From Asticcacaulis sp. EMRT-3 (GTDB lineage: Bacteria > Pseudomonadota > Alphaproteobacteria > Caulobacterales > Caulobacteraceae), in contig NZ_JASERT010000001.1 of NCBI RefSeq assembly GCF_030027245.1, positions 372,001 to 436,000 on the forward strand: a DNA stretch of 64,000 nucleotides. Direction: 5' to 3'. Shown one piece after another: positions 18,151-28,379 of this stretch. The notes beneath the pieces were generated by a model. It ran no database searches. It was not told the DNA's origin and saw only the letters and a list, made by a program, of their open reading frames with translations. A program made the translations under genes and the position numbers. Numbering within the stretch: position 1 is the first letter of the stretch; each line of letters opens with the position of its first letter.

Positions 18151-19223
18151 TGACGAACATACTTCCTTTAGGTGCCACAATCGGCATTCTCGGCGATGGT
18201 CAGCTTGGCCGCATGTTGAGTCAGGCCGCCTCGCGCCTCGGTTTTAAGGTGGCCATTTTTGGCCCAGAAACGGATGCACCCGCAGCTTTGGTTTCGGCCA
18301 GCGCCACCGTCGCCGCCTATGACGACAAGACCGCGCTGTCGGCTTTTGCTGCCGCTTGCGATGTCGTTACCTTCGAGTTTGAAAATGTACCGGCCGACAG
18401 CCTCGATTTCCTGACCGGGCAGGGAGATGTCGTGGCGCCTTCGTCGCGGGCCCTGCGCATCACCCAGGACCGGGTGTTCGAAAAGCGTTTCGCCCGTGAG
18501 CACGGCGTCGCTACCGTCGATTTCCGCGCCATCGACAGTCTGGCCGATCTGCAAGCGGCCCTGACCGAACTGGGCGCGCCCGCCTTGCTGAAAACGCGCC
18601 GCGAAGGCTATGACGGCAAGGGGCAGGTCTGGGTGCGCGGCGCAGGCGATGCGGCGGCGGCCTTTGCATCTCTGGGCGGGCGCGCGGCCATTCTGGAAGC
18701 GAAGGCCAGCTTCAGCCGCGAAATCTCGGTGGTGGCGGCGCGCGGCTGGAACGGCGAGATCAAGACCTTTCCGATCGGCGAAAATCACCATGTCGGCGGC
18801 ATTCTGGCCACCACACTGGCCCCGGCCAGGATCAGCGCCAAATTGGCCGCCGAGGCTGAAACCATCGCCCGCAAGGTGCTGGAAGGGCTTGATTATGTTG
18901 GCGTTCTGGCCGTCGAGCTGTTTGTGCTGGAAGGCGACCGGCTGGTGCTCAATGAGATCGCGCCGCGCGTTCATAATTCCGGCCACTGGACGCAAACTGG
19001 GTGCTGGTGCGATCAGTTCGAACAGCATATCCGCGCCGTAGCGGGCTGGCCGCTCGGCGATACGCAGGCACGCTGCACGGTGGAAATGACCAATCTGCTC
19101 GGCGATGACATACTGGCCTGGCCGCAACTGGCCGCCGAGCCGAATGCGCAACTGCACGTCTATGGCAAGGCCGAACCGCGTCCCGGCCGCAAGATGGGCC
19201 ATATCAACCGCGTGAAAGCCTGA
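18150..19223 (+). CDS. purK: N5-carboxyaminoimidazole ribonucleotide synthase (PurK)
   Basis: ATP-grasp enzyme that carboxylates AIR to N5-CAIR, the substrate of PurE. 357 residues. Motifs: IGILGDGQLGRMLSQAA at the N-terminus, TFEFENVPAD, KTRREGYDGKGQ, the ATP-grasp stretch AILEAKASFSREISVVAAR, and NEIAPRVHNSGHWT. Start ATG overlaps the purE stop, and its own stop overlaps the next gene (TGATG). Confidence 0.97.
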   Translation: MTNILPLGATIGILGDGQLGRMLSQAASRLGFKVAIFGPETDAPAALVSASATVAAYDDKTALSAFAAACDVVTFEFENVPADSLDFLTGQGDVVAPSSRALRITQDRVFEKRFAREHGVATVDFRAIDSLADLQAALTELGAPALLKTRREGYDGKGQVWVRGAGDAAAAFASLGGRAAILEAKASFSREISVVAARGWNGEIKTFPIGENHHVGGILATTLAPARISAKLAAEAETIARKVLEGLDYVGVLAVELFVLEGDRLVLNEIAPRVHNSGHWTQTGCWCDQFEQHIRAVAGWPLGDTQARCTVEMTNLLGDDILAWPQLAAEPNAQLHVYGKAEPRPGRKMGHINRVKA

Positions 19224-19507
19224 TGTTCATACTCTCCCTGACCTATAAGGTGCCGCTCGATGTCGTCGATCAGCATCTCGAAGCCCATGTGAACTGGCTG
19301 AAGGCCGGTTATGCGGCGGGGATGTTCCTCGCTTCGGGCCGCAAGGTGCCGCGCTCCGGCGGGATGATCTTCGCCAAAGGCACGCGCGCCGAGGTCGAGG
19401 CCTGTGTCCGCCTTGATCCGTTTGCGCTCAATGGTGTGGCCGACTACACCCTGATCGAGGTCAATCTGACCATGACCGCCGACGGTCTGGAAGGGCTGAA
19501 GGACTAA
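19223..19507 (+). CDS. YciI-family protein
   Basis: 94 residues. FILSLTYKVPLDVVDQHLEAH, then HVNWLKAGYAAGMFLASGR, PRSGGMIFAKG and a C-terminal ADYTLIEVN are typical of the YciI/YCII ferredoxin-like fold. The conserved His of VDQHLEAH is present. Members are of uncertain function; some are dehydrochlorinase-like. It is translationally coupled to purK as the third gene of the operon, though no purine role is known. Confidence 0.85.
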   Translation: MFILSLTYKVPLDVVDQHLEAHVNWLKAGYAAGMFLASGRKVPRSGGMIFAKGTRAEVEACVRLDPFALNGVADYTLIEVNLTMTADGLEGLKD

Positions 19508-19527
19508 ACAATAAGAGCCGTGTGACT

Positions 19528-21201
19528 TTACGCCGCGCGCAGGCGTTCGACGAAACCGGCCACTTCGGTATGCAGGTCTTCCGAGCGCTGTTCGAGATCG
19601 CCCGACAGGGTGAGCAGGGCCTTGGCAGACGTGCCCGCCTCGGCGGCGGCACCCTCGACACTGGCCATGTGACTGGTGACCTCGCGCGTGCCGTCGGCGG
19701 CACGGTTGGTATTGTTGGCGATTTCCTGCGTGGCCGCGCCCTGTTGTTCGACGGAAGCCGCGATGGCGGTTGTCAGTTCGCCGATAGTCTCGATGGTCTT
19801 CACAATGGTGTTGATGCTGCCGACTGTGGTGTGGGTGGCCGACTGGATTTCTGAAATCTTGGAACGGATGTCGTCGGTAGCCTTGGCGGTTTGCTGAGCC
19901 AGTTGCTTGACCTCGGAGGCCACGACGGCGAAACCCTTGCCGGCCTCACCGGCACGCGCCGATTCGATGGTGGCGTTGAGCGCCAGCAGATTGGTCTGGG
20001 CGGCGATGGCCTGAATCAGATTGACGACCTCGCCGATCTGGGCGGCAGCGGCGCTAAGGGTCTGGATGGCTTCCTCGCTCCGGGCGGCTTCGGCCACGGC
20101 GGTCTGCGTTACCTGCGAGGTGCGCGATACCTGCTCGTTGATCTCATGGACGCTGGCCGACAATTCCTCGGTGGCGGCGGCCACGCTCTGCACATTATTG
20201 GCGGCGTCGATGGCGGCGTGGTTGACCGATTCGATGCGTCCGGCGGCGGCATCGGCATTGCTGGTCAGGGTGCGCGCCGATTCGGCGACGGTACGTGACG
20301 ACAGCGAGAAGCGCCGGGCCAGTTCGCCCATTGATTGCTCAAATTCCCCGGCGATACGGTTGCGTTCGGCACGCATATTGGCGGCGATGCGTTCGTCTTC
20401 TTCGGCCTGATGGGCTTTCAGGGTTTCGCCTTCCAGCGCCCGGTCGCGCAGGGTGCGGATCGAGCGCCACAGCGAGGCGATTTCGTCACGGCCGCGGCTT
20501 TCAGCAATTTGCGTATCGTAAGCGCCTTCGGAAATGCGCATCACCTTCTCGGTCACCTGTTGCAGCGGGCGCGAAATCGACTTGATGGCCACCCACAAGG
20601 AGGCGGCGATCAGCATCAGGATACCGGCGGCGGCGATGGACAGAAACTGCACCGAGCGCTCGGATTTGTAACGCGCCATATCGGCCTGTGACTGGTCGAG
20701 ATTGCTGCGGATATGGTTGACCATCGCATCGATACTGGCCTGAAACGCCTTGCGGTTGGTGCGATTGGCGCTGTTATTGCCCTGCACATTGGCAGCCGCC
20801 GGTGAGACTTCGGTGCCCAGGCGTGCCAGATCACGGCGGAAGGCGATAAATTCGTTCGCCTTGTCCTGCACAGCACCGAATTCCGGCAATTCACCCGGTT
20901 TGAGATCGGCTTTCCAGTCGCTCAGCAAGGCCTGAATCTCATCCAGTTGCTTGTTCATACCCTCAGCAAACGGTGCGGCGGCGCTGGTGTCGGCCGCCAT
21001 ATAAACGCCGCGCGAATCCATGACCACGCCGGTGACGAGCCGGTTGAGATGCTCGCCGCGATAGGCGTTTTCGTGCGCCCGATCCGCCGAGAGCAGCATA
21101 TTGTTGTAATCATTGATGGTGAGGAGGCCGAGGCCGGTAATGGCGGACGCCATGATGGCAAAACCGGCGACGAGGGCCAGGATGCGGAATTTGATGGTCA
21201 T
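19528..21201 (-). CDS. Methyl-accepting chemotaxis protein
   Basis: 557-residue transmembrane chemoreceptor. TM1 is at the N-terminus ([23 protein letters not shown]). The periplasmic helical region (~35-190) has a four-helix-bundle look. TM2 is [21 protein letters not shown], followed by HAMP ([21 protein letters not shown]). The cytoplasmic signalling helix carries the hairpin tip [20 protein letters not shown] followed by [14 protein letters not shown]. The start at 21201 is preferred because CGGAG lies eight bases before it. There is no C-terminal CheR-tether pentapeptide. The ligand is unknown. Convergent with the purEK-yciI operon. Confidence 0.92.
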   Translation of the reverse strand: MTIKFRILALVAGFAIMASAITGLGLLTINDYNNMLLSADRAHENAYRGEHLNRLVTGVVMDSRGVYMAADTSAAAPFAEGMNKQLDEIQALLSDWKADLKPGELPEFGAVQDKANEFIAFRRDLARLGTEVSPAAANVQGNNSANRTNRKAFQASIDAMVNHIRSNLDQSQADMARYKSERSVQFLSIAAAGILMLIAASLWVAIKSISRPLQQVTEKVMRISEGAYDTQIAESRGRDEIASLWRSIRTLRDRALEGETLKAHQAEEDERIAANMRAERNRIAGEFEQSMGELARRFSLSSRTVAESARTLTSNADAAAGRIESVNHAAIDAANNVQSVAAATEELSASVHEINEQVSRTSQVTQTAVAEAARSEEAIQTLSAAAAQIGEVVNLIQAIAAQTNLLALNATIESARAGEAGKGFAVVASEVKQLAQQTAKATDDIRSKISEIQSATHTTVGSINTIVKTIETIGELTTAIAASVEQQGAATQEIANNTNRAADGTREVTSHMASVEGAAAEAGTSAKALLTLSGDLEQRSEDLHTEVAGFVERLRAA

Positions 21202-21362
21202 GGAAAAACTCCGGGTACGCAAAAACTATGCGACTGACCTTAGGGCAGCAGGGTTAAGGCTTTATGATTTTCAACCCAGAGTTAGATGCAAATTGTCTTT
21301 TCGCTTGTCAAATCCGTGCCGTGACCGCACAAACAACAGGTTCGTTAAGTGAGAGAAACGCC

Positions 21363-22472
21363 ATGAAAACCCGCGCCGCCGTTGCTTTTGAGGCGAAAAA
21401 ACCGCTTGAAATCGTCGAAGTCGATCTGGCAGGGCCTAAGGCGTTCGAGGTGCTGGTCGAAATCAGGGCCACAGGCGTCTGCCATACCGACGCCTACACG
21501 CTGGACGGGCTTGATTCGGAAGGGCTGTTCCCCTCCATTCTCGGCCACGAAGGCGCCGGCATCGTGCTGGAGGTCGGGCCCGGCGTCACCTCGCTCAAGC
21601 CCGGCGATCACGTGATTCCGCTCTACACGCCCGAATGCCGCCAGTGCAAATCGTGCCTGAGCCGCAAGACCAATCTGTGTACCGCCATCCGCGCCACGCA
21701 AGGGCGGGGGCTGATGCCCGATGGCACAACGCGCTTTTCCTATAAGGGGCAGGCGATCCATCACTATATGGGCTGTTCCACCTTCGCCAACCATACGGTG
21801 CTGCCCGAAATCGCCCTGGCCAAAATCCGCGACGATGCGCCGTTCGACAAGGCCTGTTATATCGGTTGCGGCGTCACGACCGGCGTGGGGGCCGTGGTCA
21901 ATACGGCCAGGGTCGAACCGGGGGCCAATGCCATTGTCTTTGGCCTCGGCGGGATCGGGCTGAATGTCATTCAGGGGCTGAAACTGGCCGGTGCCGATAA
22001 AATCGTCGGCGTCGATCTCAATGACGGCAAGGCGGAATGGGGCCGACGCTTCGGCATGACCGATTTCGTCAATCCGTCGCGTGTACCGGGCGATCTGGTG
22101 GCGCATCTGGTGGCCCTGACCGATGGCGGTGCCGATTATACCTTTGACTGCACCGGCAATACCGATGTTATGCGCACGGCGCTGGAAGCCTGCCATCGCG
22201 GCTGGGGCGAGAGCATCATTATCGGCGTGGCCGAAGCGGGCAAGGAGATCGCCACGCGGCCCTTCCAACTGGTCACCGGACGGGTGTGGAAAGGCTCGGC
22301 TTTCGGCGGGGCGCGCGGCCGCACCGACGTGCCGAAAATTGTTGACTGGTATATGGACGGCAAGATCGAAATCGACCCGATGATCACCCACACCTTCCCG
22401 CTGGAACGCATCAATGAGGCTTTCGACCTGATGCACGCAGGCGAAAGCATCCGCTCGGTCATCCTGTTCTGA
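21363..22472 (+). CDS. frmA: S-(hydroxymethyl)glutathione dehydrogenase / class III alcohol dehydrogenase
   Basis: Zn- and NAD-dependent oxidation of S-hydroxymethylglutathione to S-formylglutathione, the first enzymatic step of glutathione-dependent formaldehyde detoxification; also an S-nitrosoglutathione reductase. 369 residues from ATG 21363. Catalytic zinc region [12 protein letters not shown] and GHEGAGIV; structural zinc cysteines [16 protein letters not shown]. Rossmann motif [10 protein letters not shown], then [13 protein letters not shown]. The next gene on the strand encodes the following step, S-formylglutathione hydrolase. Confidence 0.97.
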   Translation: MKTRAAVAFEAKKPLEIVEVDLAGPKAFEVLVEIRATGVCHTDAYTLDGLDSEGLFPSILGHEGAGIVLEVGPGVTSLKPGDHVIPLYTPECRQCKSCLSRKTNLCTAIRATQGRGLMPDGTTRFSYKGQAIHHYMGCSTFANHTVLPEIALAKIRDDAPFDKACYIGCGVTTGVGAVVNTARVEPGANAIVFGLGGIGLNVIQGLKLAGADKIVGVDLNDGKAEWGRRFGMTDFVNPSRVPGDLVAHLVALTDGGADYTFDCTGNTDVMRTALEACHRGWGESIIIGVAEAGKEIATRPFQLVTGRVWKGSAFGGARGRTDVPKIVDWYMDGKIEIDPMITHTFPLERINEAFDLMHAGESIRSVILF

Positions 22473-22626
22473 GCGGGTCTAAACCCATCAATATGCGGTA
22501 TCTGGCTGCATATACTTATCGAAAATTTGCGCACGACACTTCAGATTCATGTGAAATTCCGTAAACGTCAACTGTAAGCTGCGAGGTGGGACGGTGTCTG
22601 ATTCAGGACGTCTAAAAAGGAAGAGC

Positions 22627-23490
22627 ATGTTCTCAATTGATTTTCTTTCACAGCATCGCATTCACGACGGAATCCTCTATTTTATCCGTCACGACAGTGT
22701 CGCCACCGGTGTGCCCATGCAGGCCTCCGTCTTTATTCCCGATGTCGCCGAACAGCGCACCGACGCGCCTTTTCCCACCCTCTACTGGCTGTCGGGCCTG
22801 ACCTGCACAGCCGCCAATTTCACCGAAAAAGCCGGCGCCTATCGTAAGGCGTCCGAACTGGGCCTGATCATCGTCGCCCCCGATACCAGCCCGCGCGGGC
22901 CTGAGGTGGCCGACGATCCGGCCAGCGATCTCGGCCAGGGGGCCGGGTTTTACCTCGACGCCACGCAAGGCCCGTGGAGCGCGCATTTCCAGATGGAATC
23001 CTATATCATCAAGGATCTGATCGCGGCCATCGAGAGCAATTTTCCGGCTGATCCGGCGCGGCGTGGCATTTTCGGCCATTCGATGGGCGGGCACGGCGCG
23101 CTCACCCTGGCCATGAACTATCCGCACCTGTTTCGCTCGGTATCGGCCTTTGCGCCGATTGCCTCGGCCATGCACGCGCCGTGGGGCGAAAAGGCGCTGG
23201 CCGCCTATCTCGGCTCCGACCATGCCCGTTGGGAACGCTATGACGCGGCGCTGCGTCTGGCGCAGGGCGGGGGCAAGCCGTTTGACGACATCCTGATCGA
23301 TCAGGGTCTGGCCGATCCGTTTCTGGAAAACCAGCTCATGCCCGAAAGGCTGGAACAGGCCGCCGCCACGGCGGGGCAGAAGATCAGCCTGCGCTATCAG
23401 GATGGCTATGATCACAGCTACTATTTCATCCGCAGCTTTATCGACGACCATCTGGCCTTCCATGCGGATCGGCTGAAAGCAGGCAACTAG
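22627..23490 (+). CDS. fghA: S-formylglutathione hydrolase
   Basis: Serine hydrolase that releases formate and glutathione from S-formylglutathione. 287 residues from ATG 22627, which has AAGGAAG upstream; an in-frame start 11 codons earlier is less likely. Family signatures: YWLSGLTCTAANFTEKAG, APDTSPRGPEV, GAGFYLDATQ, the nucleophile elbow GHSMGGHGAL (Ser), then DPFLENQLMPE and the C-terminal His in YDHSYYFI. It follows frmA on the same strand after 154 bp, giving a complete formaldehyde-to-formate route. Confidence 0.96.
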   Translation: MFSIDFLSQHRIHDGILYFIRHDSVATGVPMQASVFIPDVAEQRTDAPFPTLYWLSGLTCTAANFTEKAGAYRKASELGLIIVAPDTSPRGPEVADDPASDLGQGAGFYLDATQGPWSAHFQMESYIIKDLIAAIESNFPADPARRGIFGHSMGGHGALTLAMNYPHLFRSVSAFAPIASAMHAPWGEKALAAYLGSDHARWERYDAALRLAQGGGKPFDDILIDQGLADPFLENQLMPERLEQAAATAGQKISLRYQDGYDHSYYFIRSFIDDHLAFHADRLKAGN

Positions 23491-23654
23491 GCCGCCTGCC
23501 TTTTGGCAGTCAGCGACTTGACTTTGACCGGCAAAACCCGTAAACGCGCCGCTTCCGGTTTTTGACTGGATATAACGGGTGATCCTGACGCCGCCGTTGC
23601 AATTGCCTTCCGCAGAGTGCGGGAAGCCGGCCGGGATGATTAAGAAGGTACGAT

Positions 23655-24272
23655 ATGTCAAAGCGCCATAGCGCCAAGTACAAACTCGACCGCGTCATGG
23701 GTGAAAACCTGTGGGGCCGTCCCAAGTCCCCCGTCAACAAGCGCTCTTACGGCCCCGGCCAGCATGGTCAGCGCCGCAAGCAGAAGACCTCGGACTTCGG
23801 CCTGCAACTGAAGGCCAAGCAAAAGCTGAAGGGCTATTACGGTAACATCACCGAAAAGCAATTCCTGCGCACCTATGAAGAGGCTGATCGCCGCAAGGGC
23901 AATACCTCGGAAAACCTGATCTCGCTGCTCGAATCGCGCCTCGATGCGCTCGTTTACCGCGCCAAGTTCGTGCCGACCGTGTGGGCGGCCCGTCAGTTCG
24001 TCAACCACGGCCACGTTCTGGTCAATGGCAAGCGCGTCAACATCCCTTCTTATCGCGTCAAGCCGGACGATGTTGTCGAGGTGCGTGAGCGTTCGCGCAA
24101 TATGGCGCTGGTGCTCGAAGCCCTGCAATCGCCCGAGCGCGACGTGCCGGATTATATCGAACTCGACGCCAAGGCCATGAAGGCCCGCTACATCCGTATG
24201 CCCGAACTGGCCGAAGTGCCGTATCCGGTCAAGATGGAACCGAACCTGGTCGTCGAATATTATTCGTCGTAA
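23655..24272 (+). CDS. rpsD: 30S ribosomal protein S4
   Basis: 205 residues, the normal size for S4, which nucleates 30S assembly by binding 16S rRNA. N-terminal [20 protein letters not shown]; the S4 RNA-binding domain reads [21 protein letters not shown], then [20 protein letters not shown]. The ATG is preceded by AAGAAGG. Monocistronic here, ending at a strong terminator shared with grxD. The alphaproteobacterial-type S4 lacks the N-terminal zinc cysteines. Confidence 0.98.
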   Translation: MSKRHSAKYKLDRVMGENLWGRPKSPVNKRSYGPGQHGQRRKQKTSDFGLQLKAKQKLKGYYGNITEKQFLRTYEEADRRKGNTSENLISLLESRLDALVYRAKFVPTVWAARQFVNHGHVLVNGKRVNIPSYRVKPDDVVEVRERSRNMALVLEALQSPERDVPDYIELDAKAMKARYIRMPELAEVPYPVKMEPNLVVEYYSS

Positions 24273-24290
24273 GCGGTAAGCATTATTTGC

Positions 24291-24384
24291 AGCTCAAACG
24301 CCGCATGGCTCCTCGCATAAGCTCGGACGGCCAGTCGGCCTTGCCAAGTTGCGATGAGTCAAAGTCATCGCAACTTGGTATTAG
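24291..24384. repeat. Dispersed repeat with CAAGTTGCGATGA palindrome, copy 1
   Basis: About 94 bp starting AGCTCAAACGCCGC and ending in the inverted pair CCAAGTTGCGATGA / TCATCGCAACTTGG. It is clearly related to 35635-35722 upstream of the GH2 gene. It sits between the rpsD stop and the terminator. Confidence 0.75.
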
Positions 24385-24391
24385 CTACAAT

Positions 24392-24425
24392 AAAAACCCC
24401 GGAAGCTCAGGCTTCCGGGGTTTTT
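24392..24425. terminator. Bidirectional terminator between rpsD and grxD
   Basis: Perfect 15-bp stem (AAAAACCCCGGAAGC / GCTTCCGGGGTTTTT) with a TCAG loop. It serves the convergent rpsD (+) and grxD (-). Confidence 0.92.
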
Positions 24426-24450
24426 CTATTGCTGGAATGGCAACTGCCGA

Positions 24451-24786
24451 TCAGGCGCTGATCACGCCCTGTTCGGTGAGCGCGGTCTTCAGTTCGCCCG
24501 ACTGGAACATTTCGCGCACGATGTCGGCACCGCCGATGAATTCGCCCTTGATATAGAGTTGCGGAATGGTCGGCCAGTCGCTGAAAGCCTTGATGCCTTC
24601 GCGCAGATCGGCGTCCTGGAGCACATCGACGCCAATATATTCAGCACCCAGATGATCGAGCACCTGCACCACCAGACCGGAGAAGCCGCAGCGCGGCTGT
24701 TCGGGGGTGCCCTTCATGAACAGAACCACATCATGGCCCTTGATGGTGCTGTCGATAAAGCTGTTAACGTCGGATTCGCTGCTCAC
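24451..24786 (-). CDS. grxD: Monothiol glutaredoxin (Grx4 type)
   Basis: 111-residue CGFS-type glutaredoxin that binds and delivers [2Fe-2S] clusters. Motifs: KGTPEQPRCGFSG with the single active Cys, and the glutathione-binding WPTIPQLYIKGEFIGGADI. The start is taken as GTG 24786, which has AAGGAG eight bases upstream; the longer frame begins at TTG 24804, inside that ribosome-binding site. In alphaproteobacteria this gene often travels with bolA; no bolA is present here. Confidence 0.95.
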   Translation of the reverse strand: MSSESDVNSFIDSTIKGHDVVLFMKGTPEQPRCGFSGLVVQVLDHLGAEYIGVDVLQDADLREGIKAFSDWPTIPQLYIKGEFIGGADIVREMFQSGELKTALTEQGVISA

Positions 24787-24870
24787 GCGGAACGCTCCTT
24801 GCAAAGGATAAAATGACTATTGCCCTGCATATAGGATAGGGGCGGGGCTAAATCCAGCCCCCCTGTTCCG

Positions 24871-25767
24871 TCAGCGTCCGCTATTGGCCAGCGGTTCGTT
24901 GAAGCGCGCCATCTCGATCTGGGCGGGCACTGAGGAGGGCAGGTGGCGTTCGGGCACCTCGGCCAGGGCCTCGACCTGTTCGGGCGTATCGGCGTCGATG
25001 AAGACGCAGGACAGGGTGGGTTGCGACAGGGCGTAGCCGAGGCACAGGGCTTCGGGCGTCCAGTCGGCCGTCTGGTGCAGGAAAGAATGCGTGCCCATGC
25101 CGGCCAAAGGATTTTTCGGCTTGGCGAACCAGCCACCACGCGCCGCCTTGGGCACCACATCCGTGGCCTTGCGATAGGCTTCGGGAAAGAAGTCGGAGGC
25201 GATGACATTCATCTCATGCTGCACGGCGCGGTCGATCTGGCGGCGCTTGTCCCAGCTTGAATCGATGTCGAAGCTCGTTTCGATGACGCTGAACCGGCCG
25301 CTTTCGATCAGGGCGGGAATATCGCCCGTAGCCCCGCGCGCCCCGATATGGCGCAGCATACGCGCCTTTTGCAGGCTTTTCAGGAAGTCGAAGCTTTCGG
25401 GCGGAATATCCAGCGCGCCCGGTGAGGCGAACATCAGAAGATCGAGCCAGTGCAGGCCTGAATCCTTGATCGCGGAGCGCAGGCGTTCTTTCAGGGGCGC
25501 CAGGCTGTAATCGGCGGCCTGGCCCGGATCATGGGCATTGACGCTGATAAACAGGAGCTTGCGTTCGACCACGCCAAACACATCAGCCGCCATGCGCAGA
25601 AATTCAGGCGAGGTAGAATCGAAATGATAGGTATTGATGCCGTTTTCGAGCGCCGCCACCACCAGTTTCTGCATCAGGTTGCGGTTTTGACCAAGCCGTT
25701 CCTGCGACAGGCGCAGGCCGACCGTCGAAAGTGCGATGCCGGATCGTCCGAAAGGGCGATAGCGCAT
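24871..25767 (-). CDS. Aldo/keto reductase-family protein with degenerate active site
   Basis: 298 residues. N-terminal MRYRPFGRSGIALSTVGL and the barrel spacing are those of aldo/keto reductases. The catalytic tetrad looks largely lost. Asp is kept in NTYHFDS. The Tyr position (usually VYG) reads TSPEF, the Lys strand (usually ATK) reads LLFISV, and the His strand (usually LHRPD) reads LLMFASPG. An NADPH-binding consensus at the C-terminus is also weak. It may be a non-catalytic or re-purposed member. It stands alone on the minus strand; the upstream gap holds a CtrA-like box. Confidence 0.75.
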   Translation of the reverse strand: MRYRPFGRSGIALSTVGLRLSQERLGQNRNLMQKLVVAALENGINTYHFDSTSPEFLRMAADVFGVVERKLLFISVNAHDPGQAADYSLAPLKERLRSAIKDSGLHWLDLLMFASPGALDIPPESFDFLKSLQKARMLRHIGARGATGDIPALIESGRFSVIETSFDIDSSWDKRRQIDRAVQHEMNVIASDFFPEAYRKATDVVPKAARGGWFAKPKNPLAGMGTHSFLHQTADWTPEALCLGYALSQPTLSCVFIDADTPEQVEALAEVPERHLPSSVPAQIEMARFNEPLANSGR

Positions 25768-25926
25768 AGCTCAGCGCGCTCCCACGAGAAGATGGGGCCA
25801 TCTTGAATTCAGGCTTGCCGGGTATCGCATTCCGATGCAACTTTTGATGGAAATCGTTGAAATAACACGCTTTGAGGAATACAGGGTTGCGGTTAACACT
25901 TATGTCAAATCTTGCGGGCGAACCGG

Positions 25927-25941
25927 TTAAGAGAGGTTTAA
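25927..25941. promoter_or_regulatory. CtrA-type binding box TTAA-N7-TTAA
   Basis: TTAAGAGAGGTTTAA matches the full CtrA consensus exactly. It lies 21 bp upstream of the -35 hexamer of a plus-strand promoter and about 160 bp upstream of the divergent AKR-like gene. It is the only perfect full site I found in an intergenic region of the window. Confidence 0.6.
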
Positions 25942-25962
25942 AACCTGTCCCAAGAGGTCAAT

Positions 25963-25991
25963 TTGGCAGCCGGTTTGGCCTGCGCTATAGT
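25963..25991 (+). promoter_or_regulatory. Sigma-70-like promoter
   Basis: TTGGCA, 17-bp spacer, TATAGT. Close to the housekeeping consensus at both hexamers, with the transcription start expected near 25998. Confidence 0.5.
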
Positions 25992-26035
25992 CGTGTCCGC
26001 AGTTTCGCGGGAAAAAGGGAGCGCAAGGCAAGCCT

Positions 26036-26140
26036 ATGGATAAGCTTAACCGGGCCGGGCCTGCCATCGTCATGGCCCTTAAACCGTCGATGTCAAACAC
26101 GGACTGGGCGGCCTCTATATCAGCGCCCTCTGGCAACTGA
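26036..26140 (+). CDS. Possible small protein (34 aa) downstream of a CtrA-type promoter
   Basis: ATG 26036 follows AAGGCA by a suitable spacing and sits about 38 nt after the predicted transcription start. The product would begin MDKLNRAGPAIVMALK and end in ISAPSGN. A second frame near the end ([21 protein letters not shown], stopping at 26160) reads more protein-like, so this may be a frameshifted remnant or a non-coding RNA. No homologue recognised. Confidence 0.25.
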   Translation: MDKLNRAGPAIVMALKPSMSNTDWAASISAPSGN

Positions 26141-26156
26141 CCGGAATCGGCGCGCC

Positions 26157-28379
26157 TTAAGCCTTGCCGGCCATGTAATTAGGCAGCCAGGCTTCATGCG
26201 CCGAACGCAACTGCTCAAGGTTCAGGCTGAGATGCGAGAAGCTGAGATCCGTGCCGCCCGCCACGCCGACCACCGCCGCCGGCACATCGGCTTCCGCCGC
26301 CTGGGCGATGACCAGATGCGCCGAAGCCTCATCGACCGCGATCAGATAACGCGCCTGATCCTCGGCAAAGCCAAACACATGATCGTCGAGGTCGGTGGTG
26401 TTTTTCAACTTGAGGCCGATCTGCGAGGCCAGAACCACATCCACAGCCGCGCACAAAAGCCCGCCATCGGAAAGATCGTGGACGCCTTTCGCCACGCCCG
26501 TTTTGATCAGACGGCGCACCAGCGTGCCATTGGCCTTTTCGGCGTCGAGATCAACCTTCGGCGGCGCACCGGCCTCGATGCCGCACACTTCGCGCAGGTA
26601 AAGCGTCGAGCCCATTTCACCTTTGGTTTCGCCGATCAGGATCAGCACCTGTCCGGCGATCACCTTGTTGAAGCCGACACGCTGGTCGTAATCTTTCAGC
26701 AGCCCCACCGCGCCGACCGTGGGCGTGGGTGGGATCGAGACGCCATTGGTTTCGTTATACAGCGACACATTGCCGGAAACGACCGGGAAATCGAGGGCGC
26801 GGCAGGCCTCGGCCATGCCATCGATGGCGCGCACGATCTGGCCCATGGTTTCGGGCTTTTCCGGGCTGCCGAAATTGAGATTGTCGGTGATGGCGATCGG
26901 CTCGGCACCCACGGCGGTCAGGTTGCGCCACGCCTCGGCCACGGCCTGCTTGCCGCCTTCGTAAGGATCGGCCTGCACATAGCGCGGCGTGCAGTCCGAG
27001 GTGACGGCCAGCGCCTTTTTCGTGCCATGCACACGCACCATGCCCGCATCGTGGCCGGTTGAACTGTCCGATAGGGTATCGGCCATGACGTGACGGTCAT
27101 ACTGTTCCCACAGCCAGCGCTTGGAGGCTTCATCGGGGCAGGAGATGATTTTCAGCAGGGCGTCATTGAGATCGTGAGCGGGTGTGTCGCCATAGGGGGC
27201 CTGCGTCACCGGCTCGACCCATGGGCGGTCATACAGCGGCGCGTCGTCGCTGAGCGGGCCCAGCGGCAGGTCGCAGACCACCTCGCCCTTGTGCGTCAGC
27301 ACGATATGGCCAGACGTGTTGGTTTCGCCGATCACGGCGGCGTCGAGGCCCCATTTTTTGAAGATGCGATAGCCGTCTTCCTCGCGGCCCGGCTTGAGGA
27401 TGGCCAGCATCCGCTCCTGCGATTCCGACAGCATCATCTCATAGGCCGACATATTTTCTTCGCGCTGCGGCACCTTGTCGAGGTTGAGCGTGATGCCAAG
27501 CCCGCCCTTACCCGCCATTTCCACGGAACTGGAGGTCAGGCCCGCAGCGCCCATATCCTGAATGGCGGCCACGGCACCCGAAGCCATCAGCTCCAGCGTG
27601 GCCTCGATCAAAAGCTTTTCAGCAAACGGATCGCCGACCTGCACGGTGGGGCGCTTTTCTTCCGAATCTTCGGAAAACTCGACGCTGGCCATGGTGGCGC
27701 CGTGAATGCCGTCGCGGCCCGTCTTCGAGCCGAAATAGACGACCGGTAGGCCGGGTTCGGGGGCGGCGGAATAGAAGATCTTGTCGGCATCGGCAATGCC
27801 GACGCACATGGCATTGACCAGGATATTGCCGTTATAACCGGCGTGGAAATTGGTTTCGCCCGCCACGGTCGGCACGCCGACGCAATTGCCGTAACCGCCG
27901 ATACCCGACACCACGCCCTCGACGAGGCGGCGCGTCTTCGGATGGCCGGGTTCGCCGAAACGCAGGGCGTTGAGCAGGGCCACGGGGCGCGCGCCCATCG
28001 TAAAGACATCGCGCATAATGCCGCCGACGCCGGTGGCCGCGCCCTGATAGGGCTCGATGAACGACGGGTGGTTGTGCGATTCCATCTTGAAGATGCAGGC
28101 CTGACCGTCATCAATATCGATGACGCCAGCGTTCTCGCCGGGGCCGCAGATGACGCGCGGGCCGGTCACCGGGAATTTGCGCAGGTGCAGGCGCGAGGAT
28201 TTATAGGAGCAATGCTCCGACCACATGACGGAAAAGACGCCCAGCTCGACATCATTGGGCTCACGGCCAAGACGGTCGAGAATAACCTGATATTCCTCAG
28301 GTTTGAGGCCATATTCGGCGGCCTTGTCGGCCAGTGACTTTTCAGTGCTTTTTTGGGGGGCGGGGGCTGTGCTGCTCAT
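26157..28379 (-). CDS. purL: Phosphoribosylformylglycinamidine synthase subunit PurL
   Basis: Small-type PurL (740 residues), the FGAM synthase catalytic subunit working with PurQ (glutaminase) and PurS. Motifs: [63 protein letters not shown] and SESQERML. A second half reads [21 protein letters not shown] and HDLSDGGL. It is transcribed in the same direction as purC-purS-purQ but separated from purQ by a terminator and a toxin-antitoxin pair, so it probably has its own promoter. Confidence 0.97.
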   Translation of the reverse strand: MSSTAPAPQKSTEKSLADKAAEYGLKPEEYQVILDRLGREPNDVELGVFSVMWSEHCSYKSSRLHLRKFPVTGPRVICGPGENAGVIDIDDGQACIFKMESHNHPSFIEPYQGAATGVGGIMRDVFTMGARPVALLNALRFGEPGHPKTRRLVEGVVSGIGGYGNCVGVPTVAGETNFHAGYNGNILVNAMCVGIADADKIFYSAAPEPGLPVVYFGSKTGRDGIHGATMASVEFSEDSEEKRPTVQVGDPFAEKLLIEATLELMASGAVAAIQDMGAAGLTSSSVEMAGKGGLGITLNLDKVPQREENMSAYEMMLSESQERMLAILKPGREEDGYRIFKKWGLDAAVIGETNTSGHIVLTHKGEVVCDLPLGPLSDDAPLYDRPWVEPVTQAPYGDTPAHDLNDALLKIISCPDEASKRWLWEQYDRHVMADTLSDSSTGHDAGMVRVHGTKKALAVTSDCTPRYVQADPYEGGKQAVAEAWRNLTAVGAEPIAITDNLNFGSPEKPETMGQIVRAIDGMAEACRALDFPVVSGNVSLYNETNGVSIPPTPTVGAVGLLKDYDQRVGFNKVIAGQVLILIGETKGEMGSTLYLREVCGIEAGAPPKVDLDAEKANGTLVRRLIKTGVAKGVHDLSDGGLLCAAVDVVLASQIGLKLKNTTDLDDHVFGFAEDQARYLIAVDEASAHLVIAQAAEADVPAAVVGVAGGTDLSFSHLSLNLEQLRSAHEAWLPNYMAGKA

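Larger units (their letters stand above)
25768..26156. other. 389-bp gap between AKR-like gene and purL
   Basis: No established gene. It contains a perfect TTAA-N7-TTAA box, a sigma-70-like promoter and a small ORF with a ribosome-binding site, listed separately. The rest has no repeat or hairpin that I can support. Confidence 0.6.

Noticed and set aside
25872..27062. 396-codon plus-strand frame over the purL 3' half
   Set aside because: Antisense to purL and full of repeated RRH/DDH strings; only the short ORF before 26140 is kept as a low-confidence candidate.
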